Shown: one piece after another, positions 9,092 to 18,341 of the stretch
Position numbering within the stretch: position 1 is the first letter of the stretch
How the letters are laid out: each line of letters starts with the position of its first letter
DNA from: Pigmentiphaga litoralis
GTDB lineage: Bacteria; Pseudomonadota; Gammaproteobacteria; Burkholderiales; Burkholderiaceae_B
Direction: 5' to 3'
DNA length: 64,000 nucleotides
Assembly: GCF_014651835.1 (NCBI RefSeq)
Contig: NZ_BMXQ01000004.1
Location: forward strand, 1 to 64,000
Translations under genes and position numbers: made by a program
The notes under the pieces: generated by a model
Seen by the model: only the letters and a program-made list of their open reading frames with translations
Told to the model about the DNA's origin: nothing
The model's database searches: none

Positions 9092-9613
9092 ATGGCCAAG
9101 ATGCAAGGCAAGAATTCCGCGTCGGAAGAGCGTGACGACGGTCTTCGCGAAAAGATGATCGCGGTCAACCGCGTGACGAAGGTCGTGAAGGGTGGTCGTA
9201 TCCTCGGTTTCGCGGCGCTGACGGTTGTCGGCGACGGGGACGGACGCGTTGGCATGGGCAAGGGCAAGGCGCGTGAAGTGCCGGTCGCTGTCCAGAAAGC
9301 AATGGAAGAAGCCCGCCGCCGCATGATCAAGGTGCCGCTCAAGAACGGTACGTTGCACCATACGGTTGTCGGCAAGCACGGCGCCTCCACGGTGTTGATG
9401 TCGCCCGCTGCGGAAGGTACTGGCGTTATCGCCGGCGGCCCGATGCGCGCGATCTTCGACGTCCTGGGCGTGCGGAACGTGGTTGCGAAGAGCCTCGGCT
9501 CGACCAACCCGTACAACCTGGTTCGCGCCACGCTCAATGGTTTGGGCCTGTGCTCGACCCCGTCGGACATCGCCGCCAAGCGTGGCAAGTCCGTCGAAGA
9601 GATCCTGGGGTAA
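9092..9613 (+). CDS. rpsE: 30S ribosomal protein S5
   Basis: 173 residues. The dsRBD-like N-terminal domain has [20 protein letters not shown]; the C-terminal domain has [19 protein letters not shown] and [15 protein letters not shown]5 acts in decoding accuracy and mRNA unwinding with S3 and S4. rpmD follows after three bases. Confidence 0.97.
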   Translation: MAKMQGKNSASEERDDGLREKMIAVNRVTKVVKGGRILGFAALTVVGDGDGRVGMGKGKAREVPVAVQKAMEEARRRMIKVPLKNGTLHHTVVGKHGASTVLMSPAAEGTGVIAGGPMRAIFDVLGVRNVVAKSLGSTNPYNLVRATLNGLGLCSTPSDIAAKRGKSVEEILG

Positions 9614-9616
9614 ACC

Positions 9617-9805
9617 ATGGCAGACACCAAGAACGTCAAAGTGACGCTCGTGCGTTCCCCTATCGGGACGCCCGAGTCGCACCGCGCTACTGTGCGTGGC
9701 CTGGGACTGCGTGGCATCAACACCACGCGCGTCCTGCAAGACACGCCCGAAGTCCGCGGGATGATCCGCAAGGTGGCCTATCTGGTCACCGTGTCGGAAG
9801 CCTGA
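9617..9805 (+). CDS. rpmD: 50S ribosomal protein L30
   Basis: 62 residues; [20 protein letters not shown] and the end [15 protein letters not shown] are diagnostic. A small 50S protein. It lies between rpsE and rplO with gaps of three and ten bases. Confidence 0.97.
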   Translation: MADTKNVKVTLVRSPIGTPESHRATVRGLGLRGINTTRVLQDTPEVRGMIRKVAYLVTVSEA

Positions 9806-9815
9806 GAGGTCTAGC

Positions 9816-10247
9816 ATGCAATTGAATACGCTCAAGCCGGCTATCGGCAGCAAGCACGCCAAGCGTCGGGTCGGCCGTGGTATCGGTTCCGGTCTCGGCA
9901 AGACGGCAGGTCGCGGCCACAAGGGACAGAAGTCCCGTTCGGGCGGCTTCCACAAGGTCGGTTTCGAAGGCGGTCAGATGCCTATGTACCGCCGTCTGCC
10001 CAAGCGGGGTTTCACCTCGCTGGGTCAGCACCTGTACGCGCAGGTCCGCCTGTCCGATCTGCAAGGCCTGCCTGTCGATGACATCGACCTGCAGGCGCTG
10101 AAGCAGGCCGGCGTGGTTGGCCAGGCAGTACGGTACGTCAAGGTCATCAAGTCCGGCGAGCTCTCCCGCAAGGTTGCGCTCAATGGTCTGACGGCAACGG
10201 TCGGCGCCAAGGCAGCGATCGAAGCCGCCGGCGGATCGTTGGTCTGA
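9816..10247 (+). CDS. rplO: 50S ribosomal protein L15
   Basis: 143 residues with the Gly-rich, basic N-terminal [20 protein letters not shown] and the block [14 protein letters not shown]15 is a late assembly protein of the 50S. It is followed after 17 bases by secY. Confidence 0.97.
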   Translation: MQLNTLKPAIGSKHAKRRVGRGIGSGLGKTAGRGHKGQKSRSGGFHKVGFEGGQMPMYRRLPKRGFTSLGQHLYAQVRLSDLQGLPVDDIDLQALKQAGVVGQAVRYVKVIKSGELSRKVALNGLTATVGAKAAIEAAGGSLV

Positions 10248-10264
10248 CACTCGAGGGCTAAGCT

Positions 10265-11587
10265 TTGGCTAATGCGAACGCACTGGGTAAACCAGGCAAG
10301 TACGGCGATCTGAAACGTCGGCTGGTTTTCCTGTTGCTCGCCCTGGTGGTGTACCGGATCGGTACACACATCCCCGTTCCGGGGATTGATCCGGTCCAGT
10401 TGTCTTCCTTGTTCAATCAGAACTCGGGCGGCATTCTGGGCCTGTTCAATATGTTCTCGGGCGGTGCGCTTTCGCGTTTCTCGATCTTTGCACTGGGGAT
10501 CATGCCGTACATTTCGGCATCGATCATCATGCAGCTGATGTCGGTCATCGTGCCGTCGTTGGAAGCGATCAAGAAAGAAGGCGAGGCCGGGCGACGCAAG
10601 ATCACGCAGTACACACGCTACGGTACGTTGGCGTTGGCGATGGTTCAGGCGGTAGGTATCTCTGTCGCCCTGGAGTCGCAAGCTGGATTGGTCATTGATC
10701 CGGGCATGGTCTTCCGCGTCACGACGATGATTTCGTTGGTCACGGGAACGATGTTCCTGATGTGGTTGGGTGAGCAGATCACGGAACGTGGTCTGGGCAA
10801 CGGTATTTCCATCCTGATCTTTTCGGGTATCGCAGCGGGTCTCCCGCACGCGCTTGCCGGATTGTTCGAGTTGGTCAACACCGGCGCCATGGCAGTCCTG
10901 TCCGCGCTGTTCATCATCGTGCTGGTGGTGTTGGTTACGGCTTTCGTAGTGTTCGTGGAACGCGGACAACGCAAGATCGTCGTCAACTATGCCAAGCGCC
11001 AGGTGGGCAATCGTGTGTACGGCGGCCAGAGCTCGCATCTGCCTCTGAAGTTGAATATGGCCGGGGTGATTCCGCCGATCTTCGCATCGTCGATCATCCT
11101 GTTCCCGGCAACGGTGGCCAGCTGGTTTTCCAGTGGTGAGGGCATGCGGTGGTTGAAAGACCTGGCCGGCGCGCTGTCTCCCGGACAACCTCTGTACATC
11201 TCGCTGTATGCCATCGCGATCGTGTTCTTCTGCTTCTTTTATACGGCCCTCGTGTTCAACAGCCGCGAGACTGCCGATAACCTGAAGAAGAGTGGCGCGT
11301 TCGTTCCAGGGATTCGTCCCGGTGAGCAGACAGCGCGGTATATCGACAAGATCCTGATGCGCCTGACATTTTCTGGCGCCATCTACATCACGTTGGTGTG
11401 CCTGCTGCCAGAGTTTCTGGTTTTGCGCTGGAACGTCCCGTTCTATTTTGGCGGAACGTCCCTGCTGATCATCGTCGTGGTCACCATGGATTTCATGGCC
11501 CAGGTACAGGCATACGTGATGTCGCACCAGTACGATTCCTTGCTCAAGAAGGCAAACTTCAAGGGCGGGAACTTGCCGGTGCGCTGA
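10265..11587 (+). CDS. secY: Protein translocase channel subunit SecY
   Basis: 440 residues, about ten membrane helices, forming with SecE and SecG the inner-membrane protein export channel. The start is an unusual TTG; the protein then reads [20 protein letters not shown], and the plug/lateral-gate region includes [13 protein letters not shown]. The cytoplasmic loop with [20 protein letters not shown], needed for ribosome and SecA binding, is intact. The gene ends the spc operon. In related genomes infA usually comes next, but here rpmJ does. Confidence 0.96.
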   Translation: MANANALGKPGKYGDLKRRLVFLLLALVVYRIGTHIPVPGIDPVQLSSLFNQNSGGILGLFNMFSGGALSRFSIFALGIMPYISASIIMQLMSVIVPSLEAIKKEGEAGRRKITQYTRYGTLALAMVQAVGISVALESQAGLVIDPGMVFRVTTMISLVTGTMFLMWLGEQITERGLGNGISILIFSGIAAGLPHALAGLFELVNTGAMAVLSALFIIVLVVLVTAFVVFVERGQRKIVVNYAKRQVGNRVYGGQSSHLPLKLNMAGVIPPIFASSIILFPATVASWFSSGEGMRWLKDLAGALSPGQPLYISLYAIAIVFFCFFYTALVFNSRETADNLKKSGAFVPGIRPGEQTARYIDKILMRLTFSGAIYITLVCLLPEFLVLRWNVPFYFGGTSLLIIVVVTMDFMAQVQAYVMSHQYDSLLKKANFKGGNLPVR

Positions 11588-11607
11588 AGAAAGACTAGGA
11601 GTCAATC

Positions 11608-11721
11608 ATGAAAGTAATGGCATCAGTTAAGCGGATCTGCCGTAACTGCAAGGTCATCAAGCGTAAGGGCGTAGTGCGGATCATCTGCACCGACCCGCGC
11701 CACAAGCAACGTCAGGGCTAA
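11608..11721 (+). CDS. rpmJ: 50S ribosomal protein L36, zinc-binding type
   Basis: 37 residues, [20 protein letters not shown] at the start, ending DPRHKQRQG. The three Cys (CRNC, IIC) and the following His form the zinc-ribbon ligands of the C+ form of L36. It begins 20 bases after secY behind taggagtc. It is the last 50S protein to join the subunit. Confidence 0.96.
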   Translation: MKVMASVKRICRNCKVIKRKGVVRIICTDPRHKQRQG

Positions 11722-11766
11722 GAACCTCAGGTTCCGCCCTACGGTTTAGGTATTCAAGGAAACGTT

Positions 11767-12132
11767 ATGGCCCGTATCGCTGGCATCAACATTCCGCCGC
11801 ATCAGCACACCGAAATCGGTCTGACGGCAATCTTCGGCATTGGCCGCACCCGCGCTCGCGAAATCTGCGTCTCGGCAAACGTGCCTGGCTCGAAGAAGGT
11901 CAAGGATCTGAACGACGCTGAACTCGAGCGGATTCGTGAACACGTGAACGTATTCACCGTCGAAGGTGACTTGCGTCGCGAGATCCAACTGTCGATCAAG
12001 CGTTTGATCGACCTCGGCTCTTACCGTGGTCTGCGTCACAAGCGCGGTCTGCCAGTGCGCGGTCAGCGTACTCGCACCAACGCTCGTACCCGCAAGGGTC
12101 CGCGTCGCGCAGCCGCATCGCTCAAAAAGTAA
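11767..12132 (+). CDS. rpsM: 30S ribosomal protein S13
   Basis: 121 residues; [20 protein letters not shown] at the start and [20 protein letters not shown] at the end. S13 forms intersubunit bridges with L5 and contacts P-site tRNA through its basic tail. A ribosome binding site aaggaaacgtt precedes the ATG. Confidence 0.97.
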   Translation: MARIAGINIPPHQHTEIGLTAIFGIGRTRAREICVSANVPGSKKVKDLNDAELERIREHVNVFTVEGDLRREIQLSIKRLIDLGSYRGLRHKRGLPVRGQRTRTNARTRKGPRRAAASLKK

Positions 12133-12205
12133 TTTCTGATCCGGGTCGCCGTGCAGACGGCATACCTGGAGCTGAGACGGCTGTCACCCAGTCAAGGATT
12201 GAAAA

Positions 12206-12610
12206 ATGGCGAAATCACCGAACAACAATGCTTCGCAGCGTGTTCGCAAGAAAATCAAGAAGAGCGTTTCGGACGGTATCGCGCACGTCCACGCGTCCTT
12301 CAACAACACCATCATCACGATCACCGATCGCCAGGGCAATGCTCTGTCGTGGGCGACGTCGGGTGGTGCTGGCTTCAAGGGCTCGCGTAAATCGACCCCG
12401 TTCGCAGCGCAGGTTGCTGCTGAAGCCGCCGGCCGCGTTGCGCTGGAATACGGTATCAAGACGCTCGAAGTGCGTATCAAGGGTCCAGGCCCAGGTCGCG
12501 AATCGTCCGTCCGCGCGTTGAACGCATTGGGCATCAAGATTTCGAGCATCGCCGATATCACGCCCGTGCCGCACAACGGCTGCCGTCCGCCGAAGCGTCG
12601 TCGTATCTAA
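12206..12610 (+). CDS. rpsK: 30S ribosomal protein S11
   Basis: 134 residues with [40 protein letters not shown] and the end [13 protein letters not shown]. It forms the platform of the 30S and helps position mRNA at the E site. A 73-base spacer with no recognised feature separates it from rpsM. Confidence 0.97.
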   Translation: MAKSPNNNASQRVRKKIKKSVSDGIAHVHASFNNTIITITDRQGNALSWATSGGAGFKGSRKSTPFAAQVAAEAAGRVALEYGIKTLEVRIKGPGPGRESSVRALNALGIKISSIADITPVPHNGCRPPKRRRI

Positions 12611-12690
12611 GCCTGGCCTGGCCAAGCTTTACGAAAGTTGTTGGGGGCGCCTTGGCCCAGTTGCCGAGATCGCCTGATTGCAAGACCACT

Positions 12691-12734
12691 GTTTGCCGCG
12701 TTCGTGAAAACGACCGTACCCCATACAGGCAAAC
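12691..12734 (+). promoter_or_regulatory. Possible structured leader before rpsD
   Basis: In the 175-base rpsK-rpsD spacer, gtttgcc and ggcaaac can pair across 30 bases; inside them TCGT-GAAA-ACGA forms a short GNRA-capped stem. A folded leader next to the S4 gene could be an autoregulatory S4 site, as in the alpha operon of E. coli, but the folding is by eye and weak. Confidence 0.3.
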
Positions 12735-12785
12735 TCCTCGCCTGGCGCATGTAAGCCGCCTGGCCTGACAGAGAAAAGGAATACC

Positions 12786-13409
12786 GTGGCACGTTATATT
12801 GGCCCCAAATGTAAGCTGTCCCGTCGTGAAGGCACCGACCTCTTCCTGAAGAGCGCGCGCCGTTCGCTGGACTCCAAGTGCAAGCTGGAAAGCAAGCCTG
12901 GTCAACATGGTCGCACCTCCGGTTCGCGTACCTCGGACTACGGCCTGCAACTGCGTGAAAAGCAAAAGCTGAAGCGCATGTACGGCATCATGGAAAAGCA
13001 GTTCCGCAAGTACTTCGAAGAAGCCGACCGCCGCAAGGGCAACACCGGCGAAAACCTGATCCAGTTGCTGGAATCGCGTTTTGACAACGTGGTGTACCGC
13101 ATGGGTTTCGGCTCGACCCGCGCTGAAGCGCGCCAGTTGGTCAGCCACAAGGCTTTCGCACTGAACGGTGTGACCGCCAACGTGCCGTCGATCCAGATCA
13201 AGGCCGGCGACCTCGTCGTTGTCCGCGAAAAGGCGAAGAAGCAAGCCCGTATTCAAGAAGCCCTGACCCTGGCCGCCTCGCAAGGCATGCCGCAGTGGGT
13301 CAGCGTCGACGCCAACAAGCTCGAAGGTACCTTCAAGCAGGTTCCTGACCGCGCTGACGTCGCCCGCGACATCAACGAATCGATGGTCGTCGAACTGTAC
13401 TCGCGTTAA
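12786..13409 (+). CDS. rpsD: 30S ribosomal protein S4
   Basis: 207 residues. The start is GTG, after agaaaaggaatacc. The N-terminal part [19 protein letters not shown] and the S4 RNA-binding domain ([20 protein letters not shown], then [14 protein letters not shown]) are clear. S4 initiates 30S assembly and represses the alpha operon in E. coli. It is followed by an intrinsic terminator, so rpoA may depend partly on its own promoter. Confidence 0.96.
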   Translation: MARYIGPKCKLSRREGTDLFLKSARRSLDSKCKLESKPGQHGRTSGSRTSDYGLQLREKQKLKRMYGIMEKQFRKYFEEADRRKGNTGENLIQLLESRFDNVVYRMGFGSTRAEARQLVSHKAFALNGVTANVPSIQIKAGDLVVVREKAKKQARIQEALTLAASQGMPQWVSVDANKLEGTFKQVPDRADVARDINESMVVELYSR

Positions 13410-13429
13410 TTCGAGACAGTGCCAGACAG

Positions 13430-13453
13430 CCGCGCCCTTTGTGGCGCGGTTTT
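13430..13453 (+). terminator. Intrinsic terminator between rpsD and rpoA
   Basis: A 7-bp all-GC stem, ccgcgcc / ggcgcgg, with a 6-base loop, followed by TTTT and then ggctttc. It is 20 bases beyond the rpsD stop. The short T-run suggests incomplete termination. Confidence 0.65.
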
Positions 13454-13626
13454 GGCTTTCTGAAAGGCTCCGTCCGGCACCTGCTGCCGCACGGGGCCTC
13501 AGTCCTGAAAAGATTCACCGCACGTCTCTGCAAGTTCGCTTGCACGCCCACTTCGGGCCCGCGCTAACGCGTATTTCCCCAGCCTTATCGGTGTAACGAG
13601 CCGAGGGTATTGATAAGGAATCGTTC

Positions 13627-14613
13627 ATGGCGAATGCCGCATTTCTGAAGCCACGCAATATCGACGTTGAAGGCGTCGGTCCGAATCACGCCAAGGTGAT
13701 CATGGAGCCGTTCGAACGCGGCTATGGTCATACCCTGGGCAATGCGCTGCGCCGCATCCTGCTGTCGTCGATGGCGGGCTATGCGCCAACCGAAGTGCAG
13801 ATTACCGGTGTCGTGCACGAATACTCGGCGATCGACGGCGTCCGTGAAGACGTGGTCGACATCCTGCTGAACCTGAAGGGCGTGGTGTTCAAGCTGCACA
13901 ACCGCGATGAAGTCGCGCTGACCCTGCGCAAGCAAGGCCCCGGCGTGGTCACCGCGGCCGATATCGAACTGTCACATGACGTCGAGATCATCAACCCGAA
14001 CCACGTCATCGCGAACTTGACCGACAACGGTCGCCTCGAGATGCAGCTGAAGGTCGAGAAGGGCCGTGGCTACGTGCCGGGCAACCTGCGCGGCTTTGCC
14101 GAAGACCATTCGCGCGCCGTGGGCCGCATTGTTCTTGACGCGTCGTACAGCCCGATCCGCCGCGTGAGCTACACGGTCGAAAGCGCCCGTGTGGAACAGC
14201 GTACTGACCTGGACAAGCTGGTTCTGGACATCGAAACCAACGGCGTGATCTCGCCTGAAGAAGCGGTTCGCCAGTCGGCTCGTATCCTGATGGATCAGCT
14301 GTCGGTGTTCGCGGCGCTGGAAGGCTCGACCGAAACGATCGAAGCGCCTGCCCGTGGCACGCCGCAGATCGATCCGATCCTGCTGCGTCCGGTCGACGAC
14401 CTGGAACTGACGGTGCGTTCGGCCAACTGCCTGAAGGCCGAAAACATCTATTACATCGGCGACCTGATCCAGCGTACCGAAAACGAGCTGCTCAAGACCC
14501 CGAACCTGGGTCGCAAGTCGCTCAATGAAATCAAGGAAGTGCTGGCAGCGCGCGGTCTGACGCTCGGCATGAAGCTGGAAAACTGGCCCCCGCTGGGCCT
14601 CGAGCGCCCATAA
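13627..14613 (+). CDS. rpoA: RNA polymerase alpha subunit
   Basis: 328 residues, the usual length. The N-terminal dimerisation domain includes [20 protein letters not shown]. The C-terminal domain begins near [18 protein letters not shown], whose Arg matches the R265 UP-element contact of E. coli, and ends with [16 protein letters not shown] 217-base spacer with a terminator separates it from rpsD; it starts after ataaggaatcgttc. Confidence 0.97.
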   Translation: MANAAFLKPRNIDVEGVGPNHAKVIMEPFERGYGHTLGNALRRILLSSMAGYAPTEVQITGVVHEYSAIDGVREDVVDILLNLKGVVFKLHNRDEVALTLRKQGPGVVTAADIELSHDVEIINPNHVIANLTDNGRLEMQLKVEKGRGYVPGNLRGFAEDHSRAVGRIVLDASYSPIRRVSYTVESARVEQRTDLDKLVLDIETNGVISPEEAVRQSARILMDQLSVFAALEGSTETIEAPARGTPQIDPILLRPVDDLELTVRSANCLKAENIYYIGDLIQRTENELLKTPNLGRKSLNEIKEVLAARGLTLGMKLENWPPLGLERP

Positions 14614-14630
14614 GCGTTCGATCGCTGCAA

Positions 14631-14674
14631 CATCGGGCCCGGGCGGACAATTCAGCGCCCGCCCAGGCCCGATG
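14631..14674 (+). promoter_or_regulatory. Long stem-loop in the rpoA-rplQ spacer
   Basis: The arms catcgggcc-cgggcgg and ccgccc-aggcccgatg pair over about 15 bp. No T-run follows. A second, smaller inverted repeat ccctggt / accaggg is just downstream. These may tune the amount of rplQ mRNA relative to rpoA. Confidence 0.5.
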
Positions 14675-14808
14675 CGTACTACAATTGCGCGCCCTGGTTG
14701 GCAACGACCAGGGCACTATCCCGGCCCGCAGCGCGCGCAAGCAAGCTGATAGAAGAGCTGGATCCTGCGGCAATGTCCGCACCATAGATTCATCTACAAG
14801 GAACTACC

Positions 14809-15195
14809 ATGCGTCATCGTCACGGTCTTCGTAAGCTCAACCGCACCAGCAGCCACCGCCAAGCCATGTTCCGCAACATGTGCGTGTCGCTGCTGACGCA
14901 CGAAGCCATCAAAACCACGCTGCCCAAAGCGAAAGAATTGCGCCGTGTCGTCGAGCCGCTGATCACGCTCGCCAAGGAAGACACGCTGGCCAACAAGCGT
15001 CTGGCGTTTGCCCGCCTGCGCGACCGCGATCTGGTCGTGAAGCTGTTCGCCGAAATCGGCCCGCGTTTCAAGGAACGTAACGGCGGCTACACCCGTATCC
15101 TGAAGATGGGTTTCCGTCAGGGCGACAACGCTCCGATGGCCTATATGGAACTGGTTGACCGCGCTGAAGAATTGGAAGCCGTCGACGTCGAGTAA
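14809..15195 (+). CDS. rplQ: 50S ribosomal protein L17
   Basis: 128 residues starting [20 protein letters not shown], which is the family signature, with [13 protein letters not shown] near the end. L17 is located near the tunnel exit. The ATG follows aaggaactacc. It is the last gene of the alpha operon and is followed by a strong terminator. Confidence 0.97.
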   Translation: MRHRHGLRKLNRTSSHRQAMFRNMCVSLLTHEAIKTTLPKAKELRRVVEPLITLAKEDTLANKRLAFARLRDRDLVVKLFAEIGPRFKERNGGYTRILKMGFRQGDNAPMAYMELVDRAEELEAVDVE

Positions 15196-15227
15196 TCGCG
15201 CCACGGCTTTTGCAGTGCCGAAATCGA

Positions 15228-15256
15228 AAGGCCGGGAGATCCCGGCCTTTTTTTTC
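15228..15256 (+). terminator. Intrinsic terminator of the alpha operon
   Basis: aaaggccggg and cccggccttt form a 10-bp stem with loop agat, followed by a run of T. It is 32 bases after the rplQ stop and is the strongest intrinsic terminator in the window. Confidence 0.9.
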
Positions 15257-15304
15257 GTCCGTGCGATGCTGAGGATGGTACGGCGCGGGGGGGCAGGGTG
15301 GGCT

Positions 15305-15344
<40 letters not shown>

Positions 15345-15433
15345 GGCTGGCTGCCGCTGCTACCATGCCGACCCGCCCGCCTTTGCGGCCGCCGCTGTCA
15401 GGAAGCCGGCCCGCCGGATATGCGGCCGCCGCT

Positions 15434-16477
15434 TCAGTACCCTTTGGCGGCGTCCACCCCTCCGACATCCTCGCCCCGCTGCCACGCAGCGATACGCGGC
15501 GCCATCTGCGCGATGGCCTCCGCCACGATGGTCTGCGCCGAGATGTGCGGCGTGAAGCGGATGCGCGGGTGCGTCCAGAACGGATGCCCGGCGGGCAACG
15601 GTTCGGTCTGCATCACGTCCAGGGCGGCGCCGGCCAGCGCGCCTTGGTCCAGCAGGGCCAGCAGATCGTCTTCGACGAGGTGCGCGCCGCGCGCCATGTT
15701 GATGACGTAGCCTTGCGGACGCAGTCTGGACAGCGTCTCGCGCCGCAGGATGCCGCGTGTGGCCGGTGTGAGCGGCAACACGCAGATCAGCACGCGGGTG
15801 CCTGCCAGGAAGTCGTCCAGCGCATCCCCGGCGTAGCAGGTCACGCCGTCGATGTGCTTTTGGGAATGGCTCCAGCCCAGCACTGGGTACCCGAACCCGG
15901 CCACGCTGCGCGCCACGACGCTGCCCAGCGCGCCCAGGCCCATCACGCCGACCGGAAAGTCCTGGCGCATGCGGGCGGGGCGGGGCGCCCAATTGCCGGC
16001 GGCCCGTTCGGCGTCGTACACGTCGAATTCGCGCACGTGGCGGAACAGGGCGTGGCAAGCGTATTCGGCCATCTGCACGGCCATGCCGCCGTCTTCGATC
16101 CGCACGATGCGCGCGCCCGCAGGCAGCTTGAGCTTCAGGATCGCGTCGACCCCGGCGCCCATATTGAAGACCACTTCGAGGCGCGGATGCGCATCGAAAA
16201 AGGCCTGGCTGGGCGACCACACGATGGCGGCGCGGGCGTCGGGGCAGGCCGTGGGCCAGGCGTGCAGGCGCACGCCGGGCAGCAGGCCGGCCAGCATGGC
16301 TTGCCACGTAGCGGCTTCGGGATGCTCGCAGCACAGCGCAACGTCGATGGGCGAGCCGTCCGAAGGAACACGCCTACTTGCCGGCAGACCGTGCGCCGAG
16401 GTCGCCGGAGCCGCAGACCCTGTGGCCGCGGACGCTGGGGCAGCAACGCCGGCTGCCGCCGGGTCCATTGCCGCCAT
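15434..16477 (-). CDS. GhrA-type 2-ketoacid (glyoxylate/hydroxypyruvate) reductase
   Basis: The protein is a D-2-hydroxyacid dehydrogenase of the GhrA subgroup. It has the NAD(P) motif VGVMGLGALGSVVARS, the catalytic Arg in NMARGAHLVEDDLL, the Glu after DVMQTEPLP, the active-site His in FTPHISAQT, and the typical end VDAAKGY. It is 347 residues compared with about 312 in E. coli; the surplus is an Ala/Ser-rich N-terminal extension of about 43 residues before IDVALCC. The ATG lies one base after the upstream aspartate dehydrogenase stop, which supports this start, but a start nearer the domain is possible. The context suggests it reduces a 2-oxoacid made by the upstream enzyme or from the imported substrate. 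Confidence 0.85.
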   Translation of the reverse strand: MAAMDPAAAGVAAPASAATGSAAPATSAHGLPASRRVPSDGSPIDVALCCEHPEAATWQAMLAGLLPGVRLHAWPTACPDARAAIVWSPSQAFFDAHPRLEVVFNMGAGVDAILKLKLPAGARIVRIEDGGMAVQMAEYACHALFRHVREFDVYDAERAAGNWAPRPARMRQDFPVGVMGLGALGSVVARSVAGFGYPVLGWSHSQKHIDGVTCYAGDALDDFLAGTRVLICVLPLTPATRGILRRETLSRLRPQGYVINMARGAHLVEDDLLALLDQGALAGAALDVMQTEPLPAGHPFWTHPRIRFTPHISAQTIVAEAIAQMAPRIAAWQRGEDVGGVDAAKGY

Positions 16478-16478
16478 C

Positions 16479-17294
16479 TTACGTACCCACGCGCATCGGC
16501 GCGGTCAGCTTGCGCAGGGCAGCGATCACGCTCAGCGCGGTGATCCGGCCGGTCTTGGGGTTTTCGGTCGGAATGTTCTGGATTTCCATCGAGAACGACG
16601 CCGAGTCGGCATCGACTTCGATGCGGTGGATGTTGCGTTCCACATTGGGGTCGGCCCAGACTTCGAGCTTGGTGCGGTCGGGGCCGATGCCTGCCAGCGA
16701 CAGCGCCACCGCCACGTTCAGGTTGGCGGCAAAGCCCACGGCGGCTTCACGCGGGGTGCCGCTGAAAATGCGCATGGGTTCCGTAATGCCGGCGATGTCG
16801 ATGTTGTTGTCGACCAGGTACTTGGCGCCCAGCAGCCCCTTGACGGGCTTGCGGGTGGTCATCGTGACCGAATGGATCACGCCTTCGGCGGCGGCGCTGA
16901 CAGCGTCCAGGCCCAGCAGCGCGCCGGTCGGGATGATGATCTGGCCATGGTGTTCGCGGGCCAGGTCGACCAGGTCCATGTTGGACAGCAGCGCGCCCGA
17001 GCTCAGGGCAACGAGGATCTTGCCGGCGGTCAGCGTGGGGACTGCAATGTCGCGCATCAGCGCGGCCGGCGCGCATTCGACCACGATGTCGCAATGCGAC
17101 GCCAGGCTGGCAATGTCGGTGAACACGGGCGAACCGGTCAGCGTGACGCTGGCGCGGGCTTTGGCTTCGTCGCGCACGGCAATGGCGGCCAGGGTCAGGC
17201 CGGGAATGCCGGCGTCGAGCACGGTGGCGAGCTGGCGGCCAACGGCGCCGAGGCCGGCGATACCGACGCGTAGCGCGGTGCGGGGGGTGGACAT
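16479..17294 (-). CDS. nadX: L-aspartate dehydrogenase (NadX family)
   Basis: 271 residues. The N-terminal Rossmann motif is VGIAGLGAVGRQLA, and the C-terminal domain has LEVWADPNVERNIHRIEV. Family members oxidise L-aspartate to iminosuccinate/oxaloacetate with NAD(P), for NAD synthesis or aspartate catabolism. The start is the ATG after a very good aaggagacatcc site; the frame continues upstream without one. No nadA or nadC lies nearby, and the neighbours are a Bug binding protein, a LysR regulator and a 2-ketoacid reductase, so a catabolic role is more likely than NAD synthesis. Confidence 0.85.
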   Translation of the reverse strand: MSTPRTALRVGIAGLGAVGRQLATVLDAGIPGLTLAAIAVRDEAKARASVTLTGSPVFTDIASLASHCDIVVECAPAALMRDIAVPTLTAGKILVALSSGALLSNMDLVDLAREHHGQIIIPTGALLGLDAVSAAAEGVIHSVTMTTRKPVKGLLGAKYLVDNNIDIAGITEPMRIFSGTPREAAVGFAANLNVAVALSLAGIGPDRTKLEVWADPNVERNIHRIEVDADSASFSMEIQNIPTENPKTGRITALSVIAALRKLTAPMRVGT

Positions 17295-17359
17295 GGATGT
17301 CTCCTTTTTGAAGGCTGTTTTGACGAAGTCGGGTTCAGGGAAAGTCAGGGGAATATCGA

Positions 17360-18322
17360 TTACGGGGTCAGCGGCCGCTCGGCGTCCGCCATCAGCAGGA
17401 TCCATTTGCGCAGGATCCGGATGGCGGGTGAATCGATCCGCGATTCGTGGGTCAGCATGTAATACTCGCCGGCGCTCGGAACGTCGGGCGCCAACGGGGC
17501 GAGCAGATCGTTCGATCGGTGGCGGTAGGTCTCGAACAGTTTGTGCGGAATGATGGCGATGCCCTTGCAGTCGAGCGCGGCCTTGGCCGCCATGAAGAAA
17601 TGCCCGTACTCGACCGGGCTGCGATGCTTTTCTTCGGGCACGTCATGCGCGCGCAGCCAGTCGCGCCAGGCGTTGCGGCGGCTGGCCGTATGGATCAGCG
17701 AATACTTCAGCACGTCGCGCGGCTGTTCGATGCGCGCCCCCTGGTCCAGCAGCTTGCGCGAGATCACGGGCACCAGCACATCGTCGAACAGGTAGTCGGC
17801 CACCACGCCTTCCCAGTGTTCCGTCATGACCAGGTCGATGCCCGGCAGCCCGCGCGGATAGTGCTTGCCGGGCAGGCGCCCGACCCGCAAGGCGATGTCC
17901 GCATCGCTGCCGCGCAGGTCCACCGGCGCGATCGAGGTCACCACACGCACCTCGATATCCGGATAGGTGGACGAAAAATCGGACAGCTTGGGCATGAGCC
18001 ACATGGTGGCGATGGTCGGCAGGGCAGACACGGTCACGATGGTGTGACCGTCCTGCCCCTGCATGCGCCGCGTGACGCGTTCGAGTTCTTCAAGTGCGCG
18101 GCGGCAGGTCTCGTAGTATTCCCTGCCGTCGTCGGTCAACACGACCTTGCGCACCTTGCGCTCGAACAGCTTCCTGCCCAGAAAATCTTCCAGATTGCGG
18201 ATCTGGAGGCTTACCGCCCCCTGCGTCAACGCGAGTTCTTCCGCCGCCGCCGAAAACGAGCCAAGGCGGGCGGCGGATTCGAACGGTCGCAGGGTGGTCA
18301 GCGGGGGCAGGGTTCTGCGCAT
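17360..18322 (-). CDS. LysR-family regulator, GcvA subgroup
   Basis: 320 residues, MRRTLPPLTTLRPFESAARL at the start, with the winged helix segment AAEELALTQGAVSLQIRNLE and FERKVRKVVLTDDG, which group it with GcvA/AmpR-type LysR regulators. It lies inside the operon between the Bug gene and nadX, so it is co-transcribed with the genes it probably controls. A 23-bp palindrome containing CTAAT on both strands lies upstream of the operon and is its likely target. Confidence 0.88.
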   Translation of the reverse strand: MRRTLPPLTTLRPFESAARLGSFSAAAEELALTQGAVSLQIRNLEDFLGRKLFERKVRKVVLTDDGREYYETCRRALEELERVTRRMQGQDGHTIVTVSALPTIATMWLMPKLSDFSSTYPDIEVRVVTSIAPVDLRGSDADIALRVGRLPGKHYPRGLPGIDLVMTEHWEGVVADYLFDDVLVPVISRKLLDQGARIEQPRDVLKYSLIHTASRRNAWRDWLRAHDVPEEKHRSPVEYGHFFMAAKAALDCKGIAIIPHKLFETYRHRSNDLLAPLAPDVPSAGEYYMLTHESRIDSPAIRILRKWILLMADAERPLTP

Positions 18323-18341
18323 GAAGCAACGATATCAGGGC

